Virus record (IMG/VR): IMGVR_UViG_3300028364_000132
Coordinates: 1 to 25,503 of that record
DNA length: 25,503 nucleotides
Source of the DNA: a virus
Strand: one strand, 5' to 3'
Shown here: positions 1 through 6,221 of the stretch, one piece after another
How positions within the stretch are numbered: position 1 is the first letter of the stretch
How the letters are laid out: every line of letters begins with the position of its first letter
The notes under the pieces: generated by a model
What the model was told of the DNA's origin: nothing
Database searches by the model: none
Seen by the model: only the letters and a program-made list of their open reading frames with translations
Made by a program: the position numbers and the translations under genes

Positions 1-44
1 TTGATGACTTCGCGGCGGCAATGCTCGCGCCAGATAACGGTTAA
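1..44 (+). CDS. C-terminal end of an upstream head gene (partial)
   Basis: Only the last 13 codons are present, reading DDFAAAMLAPDNG then TAA in the frame starting at base 3. The tail ends 21 bases before the major capsid gene and has no competing stop in that frame. By position it is probably the scaffold, protease or another head-assembly gene that usually precedes the capsid gene, but too little is visible to identify it. Confidence 0.45.
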   Translation, partial: DDFAAAMLAPDNG

Positions 45-65
45 GCCCCCAAATAGGATTATATC

Positions 66-1025
66 ATGGCACAGCCAACCAACACACTCGACAGCTACGA
101 CGTAAAGGGTATCCGCGAGGATCTTTCAGATTCGATTTATGACATCTCGCCGGAGGAAACCCCGTTTTACTCCAGCATGGCGAAGGTAAAAGCCACCAAC
201 ACCTACCACGAGTGGCAAACTGACGCCCTCCGCGCGTCTGCCGCAAATGCGCACATTGAGGGCGACGATACTGTCGCCGAAGCTCGCAGTGCGACAAGCC
301 GCCTCGGTGATTACACGCAGATTTTCAAAAACTCTGTTGTTATCCCCGGCACTGATGACGGCTTGAACAAAGCGGGCCGCGCTAAAGAAATGGCCTATCA
401 AGTCCTGAAGATTGCCAAGGAGCAAAAGCTTGATATTGAAAAGGCCATGTTTGCAAACAACGCTCGCGTTGCTGGCAGTTCGACCGCTGCCCGCGAGCTT
501 GCTGGCGCTCCGGCATGGCTGACAACCAACGTGCTTTTTGGTGCAAACGAAGGCGCAAGCCCAACCGGCGACGGCACTGACGCTCGGACTGACGAAACCT
601 CGACTTTGATTGCGTTTTCCCAAGCGCGGTTTGATAGCGTGATGCAGTCAATCTGGACCGCAGGTGGCAAGCCCGATACTGTTTATCTGTCCAGCTACCA
701 GATGAACAAGGCGCTTGCATTCACGGGTGCCAACAACCAGCGCGCCAATATAGAGGCCACAAAGGACGAAGTTCGCAACGCAATGGTGGTCTATGTGACG
801 CCGTGGGGCGCTGTGACGTTCAAGCCGACACGCGAAAACCGCAGCCGCGACATCTTTATCATGCAGAATGATATGTGGTGCGCTGGCGTTCTGCGCGCGA
901 CGAAAAACGAAATGCTTGCGAAGACTGGCGATAACGAAAAGCGCCAAGTCGTGACCGAGCTGACGCTTGTGTGCAAGAACGAGGCCGCTTCCGGCGGCTT
1001 GTTCGACAACACGATCACAGGCTAA
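66..1025 (+). CDS. Major capsid protein, SU10-like family
   Basis: This 319-residue protein is recognised as the major head subunit of the SU10 major-capsid family, which is an HK97-fold lineage. The N-terminus (residues about 8-50) has the typical run of a short acidic start followed by a 'D(I/L)SPEETPFYSS' type segment, then a W near residue 50 and an alternating polar stretch. The length fits the family, roughly 300-350 residues. The ATG at 66 is preceded by AGGA at 55-58, a modest ribosome site. The next gene follows after a hairpin at 1032-1053 that could limit read-through, as expected for the most abundant virion protein. The protein would form the icosahedral shell, with assembly driven by the gene that ends just upstream. 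Confidence 0.9.
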   Translation: MAQPTNTLDSYDVKGIREDLSDSIYDISPEETPFYSSMAKVKATNTYHEWQTDALRASAANAHIEGDDTVAEARSATSRLGDYTQIFKNSVVIPGTDDGLNKAGRAKEMAYQVLKIAKEQKLDIEKAMFANNARVAGSSTAARELAGAPAWLTTNVLFGANEGASPTGDGTDARTDETSTLIAFSQARFDSVMQSIWTAGGKPDTVYLSSYQMNKALAFTGANNQRANIEATKDEVRNAMVVYVTPWGAVTFKPTRENRSRDIFIMQNDMWCAGVLRATKNEMLAKTGDNEKRQVVTELTLVCKNEAASGGLFDNTITG

Positions 1026-1031
1026 CCTATC

Positions 1032-1057
1032 GGGGCGGTGTAACAGCCGCCCCTTTA
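1032..1057 (+). terminator. Hairpin after the capsid gene (weak terminator or attenuator)
   Basis: GGGGCGG (1032-1038) pairs with CCGCCCC (1047-1053) over an 8-base loop and is followed by only three T residues. The stem is strong but the T tract is short, so partial termination or mRNA 3'-end protection is more likely than a full stop. Confidence 0.5.
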
Positions 1058-1074
1058 GCTTTCAGGAGAACCCC

Positions 1075-1344
1075 ATGAAATACAAAGTCACGGTTAATGG
1101 CATGTTTGTCGCTGGTACGCTTTACCGCAAGGGTGAGACGTTTGAGCTTGATGAAGAAAACGTCGATAAGCTGCGCAACATTTCCCCCCATTTGAAGTTT
1201 GAGGCCGAGCATGAGCAAATTAAGCGAAACGATGACACTGGACGAAAAGACGGGGCGGCTGTCGATTCATCAAACGCACGACTTCAACCCCGTGATGGAA
1301 AAAGCGAAGGCGTTAAAAAGCGCGGGGATCGACGGGGGCGGTGA
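1075..1344 (+). CDS. Small unknown protein after the capsid gene
   Basis: An 89-residue protein starting at the ATG with AGGAGA seven bases upstream; an earlier in-frame ATG at 967 lies inside the capsid gene and has no such site. Residues 1-45 look folded, with alternating hydrophobic residues and a 'GTLYRKGE' turn. Residues 45-89 are very polar, rich in K, R, D and G, and look disordered. That tail is exactly the part that overlaps the next gene by 134 bases in another frame. Small proteins at this position often accompany the capsid (decoration or head completion), but no family is recognised. A sequencing frameshift that split one protein is possible, though both reading frames have their own ribosome sites. 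Confidence 0.7.
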   Translation: MKYKVTVNGMFVAGTLYRKGETFELDEENVDKLRNISPHLKFEAEHEQIKRNDDTGRKDGAAVDSSNARLQPRDGKSEGVKKRGDRRGR

Positions 1345-1504
1345 CAATAAGATCGTAGGCCTTATCCCGATGAAGATGTTTTACGAATGGGCGAAGAAGT
1401 GGGGCGTGGATCACAAGGACGGCCCCGCCATGGAAGAGGTTGTGGCCCGCGAAATGATGGATAGCGACAATGCGCATTTGCGCGTATGGGATGGCAAGTT
1501 TTAG
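1211..1504 (+). CDS. Conserved-looking small virion-region protein
   Basis: A 97-residue protein. The ATG at 1211 follows GAGG by six bases and is preferred over an in-frame ATG at 1199 that has no ribosome site. Residues 30-97 look like a compact domain: a hydrophobic 'IVGLIPMKMFYEWAKKWGV' helix pair, an acidic stretch, and a closing 'RVWDGKF'. This pattern recalls unnamed phage proteins encoded beside capsid genes, but no function is known to me. The start lies well inside the previous gene (134-base overlap), and the stop is 11 bases before the endolysin start, so it is part of the capsid-lysis transcript. Confidence 0.7.
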   Translation: MSKLSETMTLDEKTGRLSIHQTHDFNPVMEKAKALKSAGIDGGGDNKIVGLIPMKMFYEWAKKWGVDHKDGPAMEEVVAREMMDSDNAHLRVWDGKF

Positions 1505-1515
1505 GGGGGCTAAGC

Positions 1516-2193
1516 ATGAAAGTATCTGATAAAGGCATAGCGGCGCTTGTCGCGCACGAGGGCGTTGTACCAGCGCCATATCTGGACAGCGTAGGCGTCT
1601 GGACCGTTGGCGTCGGCCACACAGCCGCCGCTGGCGCGCCTATCCCCGCCAATATGAAGCGAGGGGTGCCGGATGATCTGGACGCAGCCCTACGGGACGT
1701 GTTTGAGGTCTTTTCCCGCGACTTAGAACGATACGCCGCTGATGTTCGCCGCGCGGTGAAGGTTCCAATGGCGCAACACGAATTTGACGCGGCTGTATCA
1801 TTCCATTTCAACACAGGCGCAATCGGGCGGGCATCATGGGTTCGCAGCTGGAACGCTGGCAATAAGACCGCCGCGACCAAAGCATTTATGAACTGGTCAA
1901 AGCCCGTCGAGATTATCCCGCGCCGCCGTGACGAACGGGATCTGTTTGCGCATGGGCGATACCCCAAAGGCCGGGCCACCGTTTGGAATGTGACGGAGGC
2001 TGGCCGTGTGATCTGGAAGCCGTTGCGCACGCTATCGCCGGATGATGTTTTGCGCCTTATGCAGCGTGCGCCAATCATGCCAGCGCCTGTTGACGTGCCA
2101 GAACCCGTTATCGACACACGGCCCGCGCCGGACAAGCCTGCTCTCGGCTTCTGGGCATCCCTTTTCGCCGCAATTTTCGGAGGACGCAAATGA
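1516..2193 (+). CDS. Endolysin: T4-type lysozyme (GH24)
   Basis: The 225-residue protein cuts the glycan strands of peptidoglycan. The GH24 catalytic signature is clear: E15 in 'HEG', D24 in 'YLDS' and T30 in 'WTVGVGHT', giving the usual E-8-D-5-T spacing. The lysozyme domain spans about residues 1-185 and is followed by a proline-rich linker (185-208) and a hydrophobic amphipathic C-terminal stretch (209-223, with FW, LF and IF pairs). There is no N-terminal signal or signal-anchor segment. Release therefore probably depends on a holin, and the C-terminal stretch may bind the membrane. The start at 1516 has a GGGGGG tract upstream; an in-frame ATG at 1486 is inside the preceding gene. The stop overlaps the next start in ATGA, opening a coupled lysis cassette. 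Confidence 0.92.
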   Translation: MKVSDKGIAALVAHEGVVPAPYLDSVGVWTVGVGHTAAAGAPIPANMKRGVPDDLDAALRDVFEVFSRDLERYAADVRRAVKVPMAQHEFDAAVSFHFNTGAIGRASWVRSWNAGNKTAATKAFMNWSKPVEIIPRRRDERDLFAHGRYPKGRATVWNVTEAGRVIWKPLRTLSPDDVLRLMQRAPIMPAPVDVPEPVIDTRPAPDKPALGFWASLFAAIFGGRK

Positions 2194-2381
2194 ACTATGC
2201 ACTTATCGCCCGCACTGTCCTACGCCTCGGCGCGCTTGCCGCTGTATCGGCGGGGCTGGCCACCGAAGGCACAGCCGCTGTGTTTTACGAAAACGCAGAT
2301 ATCGTCGCGGTGACTGCTCTTGTGATGTCTGAGGCGTGGCTGGCGTTTGACAAATGGCGCGACCGGAAGGCCGCGAAATGA
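2190..2381 (+). CDS. Candidate holin, small membrane protein
   Basis: A 63-residue protein with a hydrophobic stretch at about residues 10-30, a second weaker one at 36-53, and a charged C-terminus (KWRDRKAAK). It starts in the ATGA overlap with the endolysin stop and ends in another ATGA overlap with the inner-spanin gene. Its size, membrane segments, basic tail and place directly after the endolysin fit a holin, the protein that makes timed holes in the inner membrane. Holins are not conserved enough to be sure from sequence alone, and the genes at 2726 and 3163 are alternative candidates. Confidence 0.6.
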   Translation: MNYALIARTVLRLGALAAVSAGLATEGTAAVFYENADIVAVTALVMSEAWLAFDKWRDRKAAK

Positions 2382-2608
2382 TCGGCGTGCTGCTAGGCGG
2401 CGTCTGGCCCTATATCCTCGCCGCTGGTGCGTTATCCGCTGGCGTGGTGGGCGCTTACGTGCGAGGGCGTAAGGATGCGTCTGACAAGGCTGATCACAAG
2501 GCCGCAATCACATATCTTGAAACCATGAAGAGGGCGCGTGATGAAGACTACATTGATCCTAATCTTAACATTATTCGTGACAGGCTGCGCGACCGTGGCA
2601 AGCGATAG
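2378..2608 (+). CDS. Inner-membrane spanin (Rz-like)
   Basis: A 76-residue protein with one N-terminal membrane segment (about residues 5-27), a short basic junction 'RGRKDA', and a charged helical periplasmic part to the end. This is the layout of an i-spanin, which links the inner membrane to an outer-membrane lipoprotein and fuses the two membranes at lysis. It is short for an i-spanin. The partner lipoprotein begins inside this gene in another frame, the classic nested Rz/Rz1 arrangement. The start at 2378 overlaps the preceding stop (ATGA); an in-frame ATG at 2354 would lie inside the previous gene. Confidence 0.7.
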   Translation: MIGVLLGGVWPYILAAGALSAGVVGAYVRGRKDASDKADHKAAITYLETMKRARDEDYIDPNLNIIRDRLRDRGKR

Positions 2609-2738
2609 CGCGATCTGCGACGGTGTCAACCGGGCGATGACAGATCACGCGGCGGCGCTGGCGTCTGATGGCGGTGCAACATCACTGCAAACGGGCGACA
2701 GGCTTATCCGCATGATCGACGCGGGATGCGCGATGTGA
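2541..2738 (+). CDS. Outer-membrane lipoprotein spanin (Rz1-like)
   Basis: A 65-residue lipoprotein. Residues 1-15 form a signal peptide ending in the lipobox F-V-T-G-C with the lipidated cysteine at C16. The mature part is about 50 residues with two further cysteines. The first 68 bases overlap the inner-spanin gene in another frame. AGAGGG at 2529-2534 lies six bases before the ATG; a GTG one codon earlier is possible but less well placed. Together with the Rz-like gene it would complete lysis by breaching the outer membrane, which implies a Gram-negative host. Confidence 0.78.
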   Translation: MKTTLILILTLFVTGCATVASDSAICDGVNRAMTDHAAALASDGGATSLQTGDRLIRMIDAGCAM

Positions 2739-3166
2739 TTATGCGCATCATCCTTGCAGAGCTATCGCGCGCGGACGCCTACCCGTCCGACTGGTACGGC
2801 TATGCAAAAAACCAGCTTGCACATTTCGCCCTAGGGATAACCACGGCGTCACTTCTGGCACAGGCACATTTCGCGGTGTTCAATGAGTTTGCGCAAAAGG
2901 GGGCAACGTGGGCCGTTGTCGCGGTGGGTTATGCGGCGTTTGAAATCCTACGCCAAGGATGGAACGGGCGAGACACGGTTGAGGATTGGCTGTTTTTCGC
3001 GCTGTATGGCGGTGGATTGCCGATTTTCCTGTTTAACGAGGTCGAGATTGGTTCACCGATGTTGAGTATAAATTCCCAGCTGGTAATCCCGTGGTTCGCA
3101 GTTGTGATGTGCCACCTTGCGGGCGGCATTGTTGCGCGCGTCGTCACGACACAGAGCAACAAATGA
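2726..3166 (+). CDS. Multi-span membrane protein of the lysis region
   Basis: A 146-residue protein with about three membrane segments, roughly at residues 28-50, 60-76 and 118-140. The loop near 80-95 is charged, and there is a hydrophobic 'WLFFALYGGGLPIFLF' stretch at about 87-103. It starts inside the end of the spanin gene and its stop overlaps the next start (ATGA), so it is in the lysis operon. A second in-frame ATG at 2741 is possible. No family is recognised. It could be a lysis helper, antiholin or exclusion protein; the sequence does not choose between these. Confidence 0.65.
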   Translation: MRDVIMRIILAELSRADAYPSDWYGYAKNQLAHFALGITTASLLAQAHFAVFNEFAQKGATWAVVAVGYAAFEILRQGWNGRDTVEDWLFFALYGGGLPIFLFNEVEIGSPMLSINSQLVIPWFAVVMCHLAGGIVARVVTTQSNK

Positions 3167-3429
3167 AGGACGATGGCGCAATGGATGCTTTTTTGAATTA
3201 CTGGCCGATGATCGGCGCGGCTGTTGCTTTTATCGCGGGTTATACTGAGCTTAAAGTAAATCACAAATCACTGCGTTCTGATTTTGACGGTGAAAAAACC
3301 CGCCGTGATCGAGAGCGCGCCATGGATGTTGAGCTGACGCGGGATATGTTCCGCGAGATCCGCGCAGATATTAAAGAGGGCCGTGATGATGTTAAGCTAC
3401 TCTTGCAGCGTGACCGGGGATCAAACTGA
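3163..3429 (+). CDS. Single-span membrane protein, possible holin or antiholin
   Basis: An 88-residue protein with one membrane segment at about residues 12-30 followed by a highly charged helical domain rich in D, E, R and K. The start at 3163 overlaps the previous stop in ATGA; an in-frame ATG at 3181 with AAGGA ten bases upstream is a real alternative and would leave 82 residues. One N-terminal membrane helix plus a long charged tail resembles XhlA-type or other accessory holins. It is the last gene of the rightward lysis operon. Confidence 0.65.
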   Translation: MKDDGAMDAFLNYWPMIGAAVAFIAGYTELKVNHKSLRSDFDGEKTRRDRERAMDVELTRDMFREIRADIKEGRDDVKLLLQRDRGSN

Positions 3430-3439
3430 AAAGCAATCC

Positions 3440-3467
3440 TTGACGACTGCGCGCGGTGCGTTACACT
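3440..3467 (+). promoter_or_regulatory. Sigma-70-like promoter in the gap after the lysis operon
   Basis: TTGACG (3440-3445) and TACACT (3462-3467) are separated by 16 bases. No gene starts downstream on this strand; a terminator follows about 100 bases later, so the expected product is a short RNA. Confidence 0.5.
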
Positions 3468-3473
3468 ACAATC

Positions 3474-3604
3474 ACCCACGGCGGGGCCAGCCGATAACAC
3501 GAACTATGAAAGGTCCATGATTTAGCGTTACTATAACTGTGCTACGTTTGCCTGTACGCACAAGACCTTGCCCGCCCCTGTTAATCAGGCGGCGGGCCTT
3601 TTTG
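3474..3604 (+). ncRNA. Candidate small RNA between promoter and terminator
   Basis: If the promoter at 3440-3467 is active and the terminator at 3570-3604 works, a transcript of about 130 nucleotides is made. It contains no good reading frame (the only visible start, near 3507, is followed by a stop after four codons). It also holds one copy of a 16-base motif seen again before the gene at 19618. Nothing else supports a function. Confidence 0.3.
3570..3604 (+). terminator. Rho-independent terminator of the lysis operon
   Basis: GCCCGCC (3570-3576) pairs with GGCGGGC (3591-3597). An inner CCTG/CAGG helix with a small bulge closes on a TTAAT loop, and a run of five T follows at 3599-3603. It separates the rightward lysis genes from the convergent leftward cluster that ends at 3625. 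Confidence 0.85.
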
Positions 3605-3624
3605 TGTTTGAATGGCGTTGCGGC

Positions 3625-3978
3625 CTATGGCGTGGGGGAGTGCTGGGGTTTGGCAGGCACAAGAGCGTCAAATGAAACGTAAGTTGTATCCCTGTATGCT
3701 GTACCGTCATTTTTAACCTTGGCGAGATTGATTGACGCTGCGAAGCTCCACTTGCCAACAGATATGGAGTGCAAATAGTATGTGCCTTTTCGTTTTCCAC
3801 ACCAAATGGCGTCAACCATTGCTCCAACAAAAATACCATCTTTGGCTAATTCTGCTTCTTTGTCACGGATGATCCCCGCATTATATGCCTCTCGCGCAAG
3901 ACGTGCAGCCAGCGCGGCATTCTCTTGCTTGCTTTTGGCTGCTTCGTATTGGCGCTTTAGTTCTGACGTATTGTGCAT
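3625..3978 (-). CDS. Unknown 117-residue protein, last gene of the leftward cluster
   Basis: The first 45 residues are a charged helix rich in A, K, E and R that could form a coiled coil. The rest is a small mixed domain with 'GAMVDAIWCGKRKGTYYLHSI', then a beta-rich tail. The ATG at 3978 has GGAG six bases upstream. In-frame ATGs at 3990 and 4002 are possible, and the one at 4002 overlaps the stop of an 18-codon frame (ATGA), so a 125-residue form cannot be excluded. No family is recognised. Confidence 0.65.
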   Translation of the reverse strand: MHNTSELKRQYEAAKSKQENAALAARLAREAYNAGIIRDKEAELAKDGIFVGAMVDAIWCGKRKGTYYLHSISVGKWSFAASINLAKVKNDGTAYRDTTYVSFDALVPAKPQHSPTP

Positions 3979-3998
3979 CTTCGTCTCCATTGTTTCAA

Positions 3999-4055
3999 TC
4001 ATTTAGCAGGGCGGTCTGTGTCATATACGGGCGGGGTTTCTGATTTAGCGGTCAT
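3999..4055 (-). CDS. Possible 18-residue peptide gene
   Basis: The frame reads MTAKSETPPVYDTDRPAK and stops. AGGA lies nine bases before the ATG, the start overlaps the end of the gene at 4045, and the stop overlaps a start of the next gene. It may encode a peptide or simply couple translation between neighbours. Confidence 0.35.
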   Translation of the reverse strand: MTAKSETPPVYDTDRPAK

Positions 4056-4227
4056 GGTGTGCGTTCCTATCTAGGCCAGCCTGCAACGCACCGATATAGT
4101 CTATTGGCCCTGTGGTGCGCTCGACTTCCTCACGAAAACACACCAGCGCGTGGGCGCTACATTCGGGATATTGCATCGCCAAGTCAGACGGCTCAAAAAT
4201 AAATACCAAGGCAATGAGACGCACCAT
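4045..4227 (-). CDS. Small unknown protein with hydrophobic N-terminus
   Basis: A 60-residue protein. Residues 2-12 are hydrophobic (VRLIALVFIFE), too short for a sure membrane helix but compatible with a signal or a buried strand; two cysteines follow near residues 23 and 30. The start overlaps the preceding stop as TAATG and has a GGGGGTGGAG tract just upstream. No family is recognised. Confidence 0.55.
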   Translation of the reverse strand: MVRLIALVFIFEPSDLAMQYPECSAHALVCFREEVERTTGPIDYIGALQAGLDRNAHHDR

Positions 4228-4757
4228 TACTCCACCCCCTGCATCATAGCGCGGAGAGTGCGGCCCACAGCCGTGGCCATGGAAACGCCTTTTATGTACT
4301 CGTCCTCAATGCCTTCAACGAGTTTATTTTGTGCGGTCTGATCGTCACCAAGCACCTTCGCCGCCTGCGCAACGCTGGTCTGCATGGCGGCTATCGCGGT
4401 GCGGGCCTCTCTGCGGGTTTCTTCTTTTTCAGCGTCAGCGCCTTGCCATAATGACGCATTGTCGTAGGTTCCTGCGCCCAAGCGATGATCCATTATGGCC
4501 CGCGCAACCCGCTCTACGTCTATCTGTGCGGTGTGGTTGGTCCTGACTGTGTGAGTGAAGTCCATTTCGGAAAGATCATAATCTTTCCAAATCTGCGCGG
4601 GATGGTCTAAATCAAAAGCACTGATAAGGTATGTTGGCTTTGGGTGCCATTTTGAAGTGCCATAGCGAACCTCCCCGATCAAAAGCCTGCGGGTCGCCGT
4701 ATCACCGCGCCAGTTTGTGTAGGTTGCGGTAATCCAGTCTGTCTGTGCGGGGGTCAT
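4227..4757 (-). CDS. Unknown protein with WYL-like N-terminal part
   Basis: A 176-residue protein. Residues about 8-65 contain a beta-rich stretch with 'YTNWRGDTATRR', 'WHPKPTYLISAFD' and a closing acidic-aromatic segment. This pattern recalls small WYL-like ligand-sensing domains found in unannotated phage genes; the resemblance is by eye only. The C-terminal half is helical and charged. I chose the ATG at 4757 because it overlaps the stop of an upstream 25-codon frame in ATGA; an in-frame ATG at 4790 has no ribosome site. Confidence 0.65.
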   Translation of the reverse strand: MTPAQTDWITATYTNWRGDTATRRLLIGEVRYGTSKWHPKPTYLISAFDLDHPAQIWKDYDLSEMDFTHTVRTNHTAQIDVERVARAIMDHRLGAGTYDNASLWQGADAEKEETRREARTAIAAMQTSVAQAAKVLGDDQTAQNKLVEGIEDEYIKGVSMATAVGRTLRAMMQGVE

Positions 4758-4831
4758 TGGGTGGTGTCTTTCGGCTTGGCTGGTATGCAAATGACCAGTT
4801 TGAAATATCGTTGTGGTTCGTCCGGTTTCAT
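4754..4831 (-). CDS. Possible 25-residue peptide gene
   Basis: A frame of 25 codons, starting MKPDEPQRYF and ending in TGA that overlaps the next start. AAGGA lies nine bases before its ATG and inside the end of the preceding gene. The good ribosome site and both-sided tight spacing support translation. The peptide is short, with a hydrophobic centre (KLVICI), and its function is unknown. Confidence 0.5.
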   Translation of the reverse strand: MKPDEPQRYFKLVICIPAKPKDTTQ

Positions 4832-4835
4832 CGTC

Positions 4836-5081
4836 TCAATCCTTCATTTCCGCGTCAGTGCGGGGTGTTGTGGGGGTGGGCTGGATCAGGGCAGAACGGG
4901 CTATCTGCTGCATTATGCTGGCGCGTCTACGGGACCATTCTGCGTCTGATAACTCAAGCGTAGCAGGCATATCAAATCCAACTCCCGTTATATCATCCAG
5001 CGCATCCCGCGCCGCCTTCACCTGTGCCTCAAGTTCGATGATGCGGGCCTGCGCGGCGGCTAGGCTTGTTGTCTGGGTCAT
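4836..5081 (-). CDS. Small coiled-coil protein
   Basis: An 81-residue protein. Residues 5-32 form a clear heptad-type helix (AAAQARIIELEAQVKAARDA), followed by a short loop and a second charged helix near 45-65. The ATG at 5081 has AAGGGA about eight bases upstream and lies directly after the stop of the 49-residue gene. It probably dimerises through its N-terminal helix; no family is recognised. Confidence 0.65.
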   Translation of the reverse strand: MTQTTSLAAAQARIIELEAQVKAARDALDDITGVGFDMPATLELSDAEWSRRRASIMQQIARSALIQPTPTTPRTDAEMKD

Positions 5082-5082
5082 A

Positions 5083-5232
5083 TCAGTGTCCCTTCGGCAG
5101 TTCGGTTAAATCAATAACGCCCGCTGCGTACCATGCGCCCGCGAGGATAGCGCTAATCCACACAGCGGCAATTGCAAGGTCACACAGCAGGTCGCGCCGG
5201 GCTTGGCGGGTGACTTCATTGGTCGGCTGCAT
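5083..5232 (-). CDS. 49-residue single-span membrane protein
   Basis: The frame starts MQPTNEVTRQARRDL, has one membrane segment at about residues 18-40 (AIAAVWISAILAGAWYAAGVI), and ends LPKGH. GGGAG lies about eight bases before the ATG. It overlaps the preceding gene by 17 bases and stops just before the next start. The positive N-terminal side suggests that end stays in the cytoplasm. Small membrane proteins in accessory phage clusters are often host-interaction factors, but nothing specific is visible. Confidence 0.65.
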   Translation of the reverse strand: MQPTNEVTRQARRDLLCDLAIAAVWISAILAGAWYAAGVIDLTELPKGH

Positions 5233-5428
5233 TATTCGTCTCCCTCAATTCGCGGCGCATCTGTGCCAACCGCTCTAAATGTGTGTCGTTTTGCAGGTCA
5301 GCTATCTCGTCGCGGTGCCTGCGGGTGTAGATCGGGGCCTCGCTCAAGTGCTCAATGCAGTTGTCGATTTTCCGGCGCGGCGGCTTCGGGCGGCGGATGA
5401 TGCGCCATAGGGCTAGGATGATGCTCAC
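5216..5428 (-). CDS. Small protein with hydrophobic start and charged helix
   Basis: A 70-residue protein using a GTG start that overlaps the previous stop (GTGA). Residues 2-11 are hydrophobic (SIILALWRII) followed by a strongly basic 'RRPKPPRRK' and a charged helical C-terminal half. Longer in-frame starts at 5440 and 5488 lie within the upstream 33-codon gene and lack ribosome sites. The short hydrophobic stretch plus basic flank could be a membrane anchor. Function unknown. Confidence 0.55.
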   Translation of the reverse strand: MSIILALWRIIRRPKPPRRKIDNCIEHLSEAPIYTRRHRDEIADLQNDTHLERLAQMRRELRETNNAADQ

Positions 5429-5526
5429 TGCACACCCCATAACCCGTAGACAATCCACGGCAGGGCCACGAAAATAACGGCCAGGCATGTGACGCCGATA
5501 ACGTCACCGATAAATGCGCGGATCAT
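5425..5526 (-). CDS. 33-residue membrane peptide
   Basis: The frame reads MIRAFIGDVIGVT and continues as one hydrophobic segment (about residues 9-30) to a TGA. Both ends are in four-base overlaps (ATGA with the upstream gene, GTGA with the downstream gene), which argues that it is translated. It would be a very small single-span membrane protein of unknown role. Confidence 0.55.
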   Translation of the reverse strand: MIRAFIGDVIGVTCLAVIFVALPWIVYGLWGVQ

Positions 5527-5726
5527 AGCTTCATGTCCATTTTGGCAAGGGTGTTCGCAATCTCTGCGTGCCTTGATGCTTGCTCAATAAGACGTGCGGC
5601 GCGGTGTCGGTGGCCAGATATTGAGGACTTTGCATCAACCCCGAAAACGTGACGCTCTGGGGTGTGCAGTCCAGCGCGAACTTTGTCCCAATGCGCTTTA
5701 CACGCTTCCTTTTGTGCGTCCGTCAT
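5523..5726 (-). CDS. Small unknown helical protein
   Basis: A 67-residue mostly helical and basic protein with several histidines (HRHRAARLIEQASRHAE). The start overlaps the previous stop in ATGA with GGTGG just upstream, and the end overlaps the next start. No family is recognised. Confidence 0.6.
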   Translation of the reverse strand: MTDAQKEACKAHWDKVRAGLHTPERHVFGVDAKSSISGHRHRAARLIEQASRHAEIANTLAKMDMKL

Positions 5727-5941
5727 GCTACCACCCGTTCGCTGTCGCCCGTGTTGATTGCAGTCGCCAGCCTGTGTGCGTCCGTCATCATATTGAAGGC
5801 GCGGGCGGTGGCTTCTGCTACCTGCAACGGCATGAAAACAGTGACGTGGCCGTGATCTGAATTGATCGTGAGCCAGCTTGTGCCGTCCTGTGATCCAGCT
5901 TCCATGCTTGTCGCGCCGTGGATGTTTGAACTCATTCTCAT
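5723..5941 (-). CDS. Small unknown protein
   Basis: A 72-residue protein with a beta-like middle (TSWLTINSDHGHVTVFMP) and a helical end. The ATG at 5941 has AAGGAG seven bases upstream, one of the best ribosome sites of this cluster. Just before it, GGGGC (5957-5961) and GCCCC (5966-5970) can form a hairpin that might affect translation. No family is recognised. Confidence 0.6.
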   Translation of the reverse strand: MRMSSNIHGATSMEAGSQDGTSWLTINSDHGHVTVFMPLQVAEATARAFNMMTDAHRLATAINTGDSERVVA

Positions 5942-5981
5942 TGTCAGTCTCCTTGCGGGGCGCTGGCCCCTGTTGTTGGGG

Positions 5982-6221
5982 CTAATCTTGCGCGCCCGAA
6001 ATGGCTTCCAGTTTAATATCGTCGGTCACGTCAACACACGGACCGTCAACAGTGACGTGCAGCACCATCATGTGCGCAAGTGTCGGCATCCAGTCCGCGT
6101 AGAGATTAACAGCGTCCGCGCGGTCAAACATGTCGTCAGAGATCAATTCCCATTTGCCAGTGCGCTCAAGCATGGCTGCAATCATGTAAAAATCGGCGGG
6201 GGCGGTGAATCGTTGGGTCAT
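5982..6221 (-). CDS. First gene of the leftward small-gene cluster, unknown
   Basis: A 79-residue acidic protein with many aromatic and methionine residues, starting MTQRFTAPADFYMIAAMLE. AAGGAA lies nine bases before the ATG. It is the first gene after the promoter at 6255-6283, so it should be the most strongly expressed of this cluster. The helical N-terminal half and beta-rich C-terminal half suggest a small folded protein; no family is recognised. Confidence 0.62.
   Translation of the reverse strand: MTQRFTAPADFYMIAAMLERTGKWELISDDMFDRADAVNLYADWMPTLAHMMVLHVTVDGPCVDVTDDIKLEAISGAQD

Noticed and set aside
1362-2189. Long 275-residue open frame on the minus strand.
   Set aside because: It mirrors the endolysin gene, which has intact catalytic residues; the opposite frame is arginine/serine/proline-rich without a ribosome site.
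4967-5109. Plus-strand open frames across the 3625-6221 cluster.
   Set aside because: Minus-strand frames here are chained by four-base overlaps and ribosome sites; the plus-strand frames are not.
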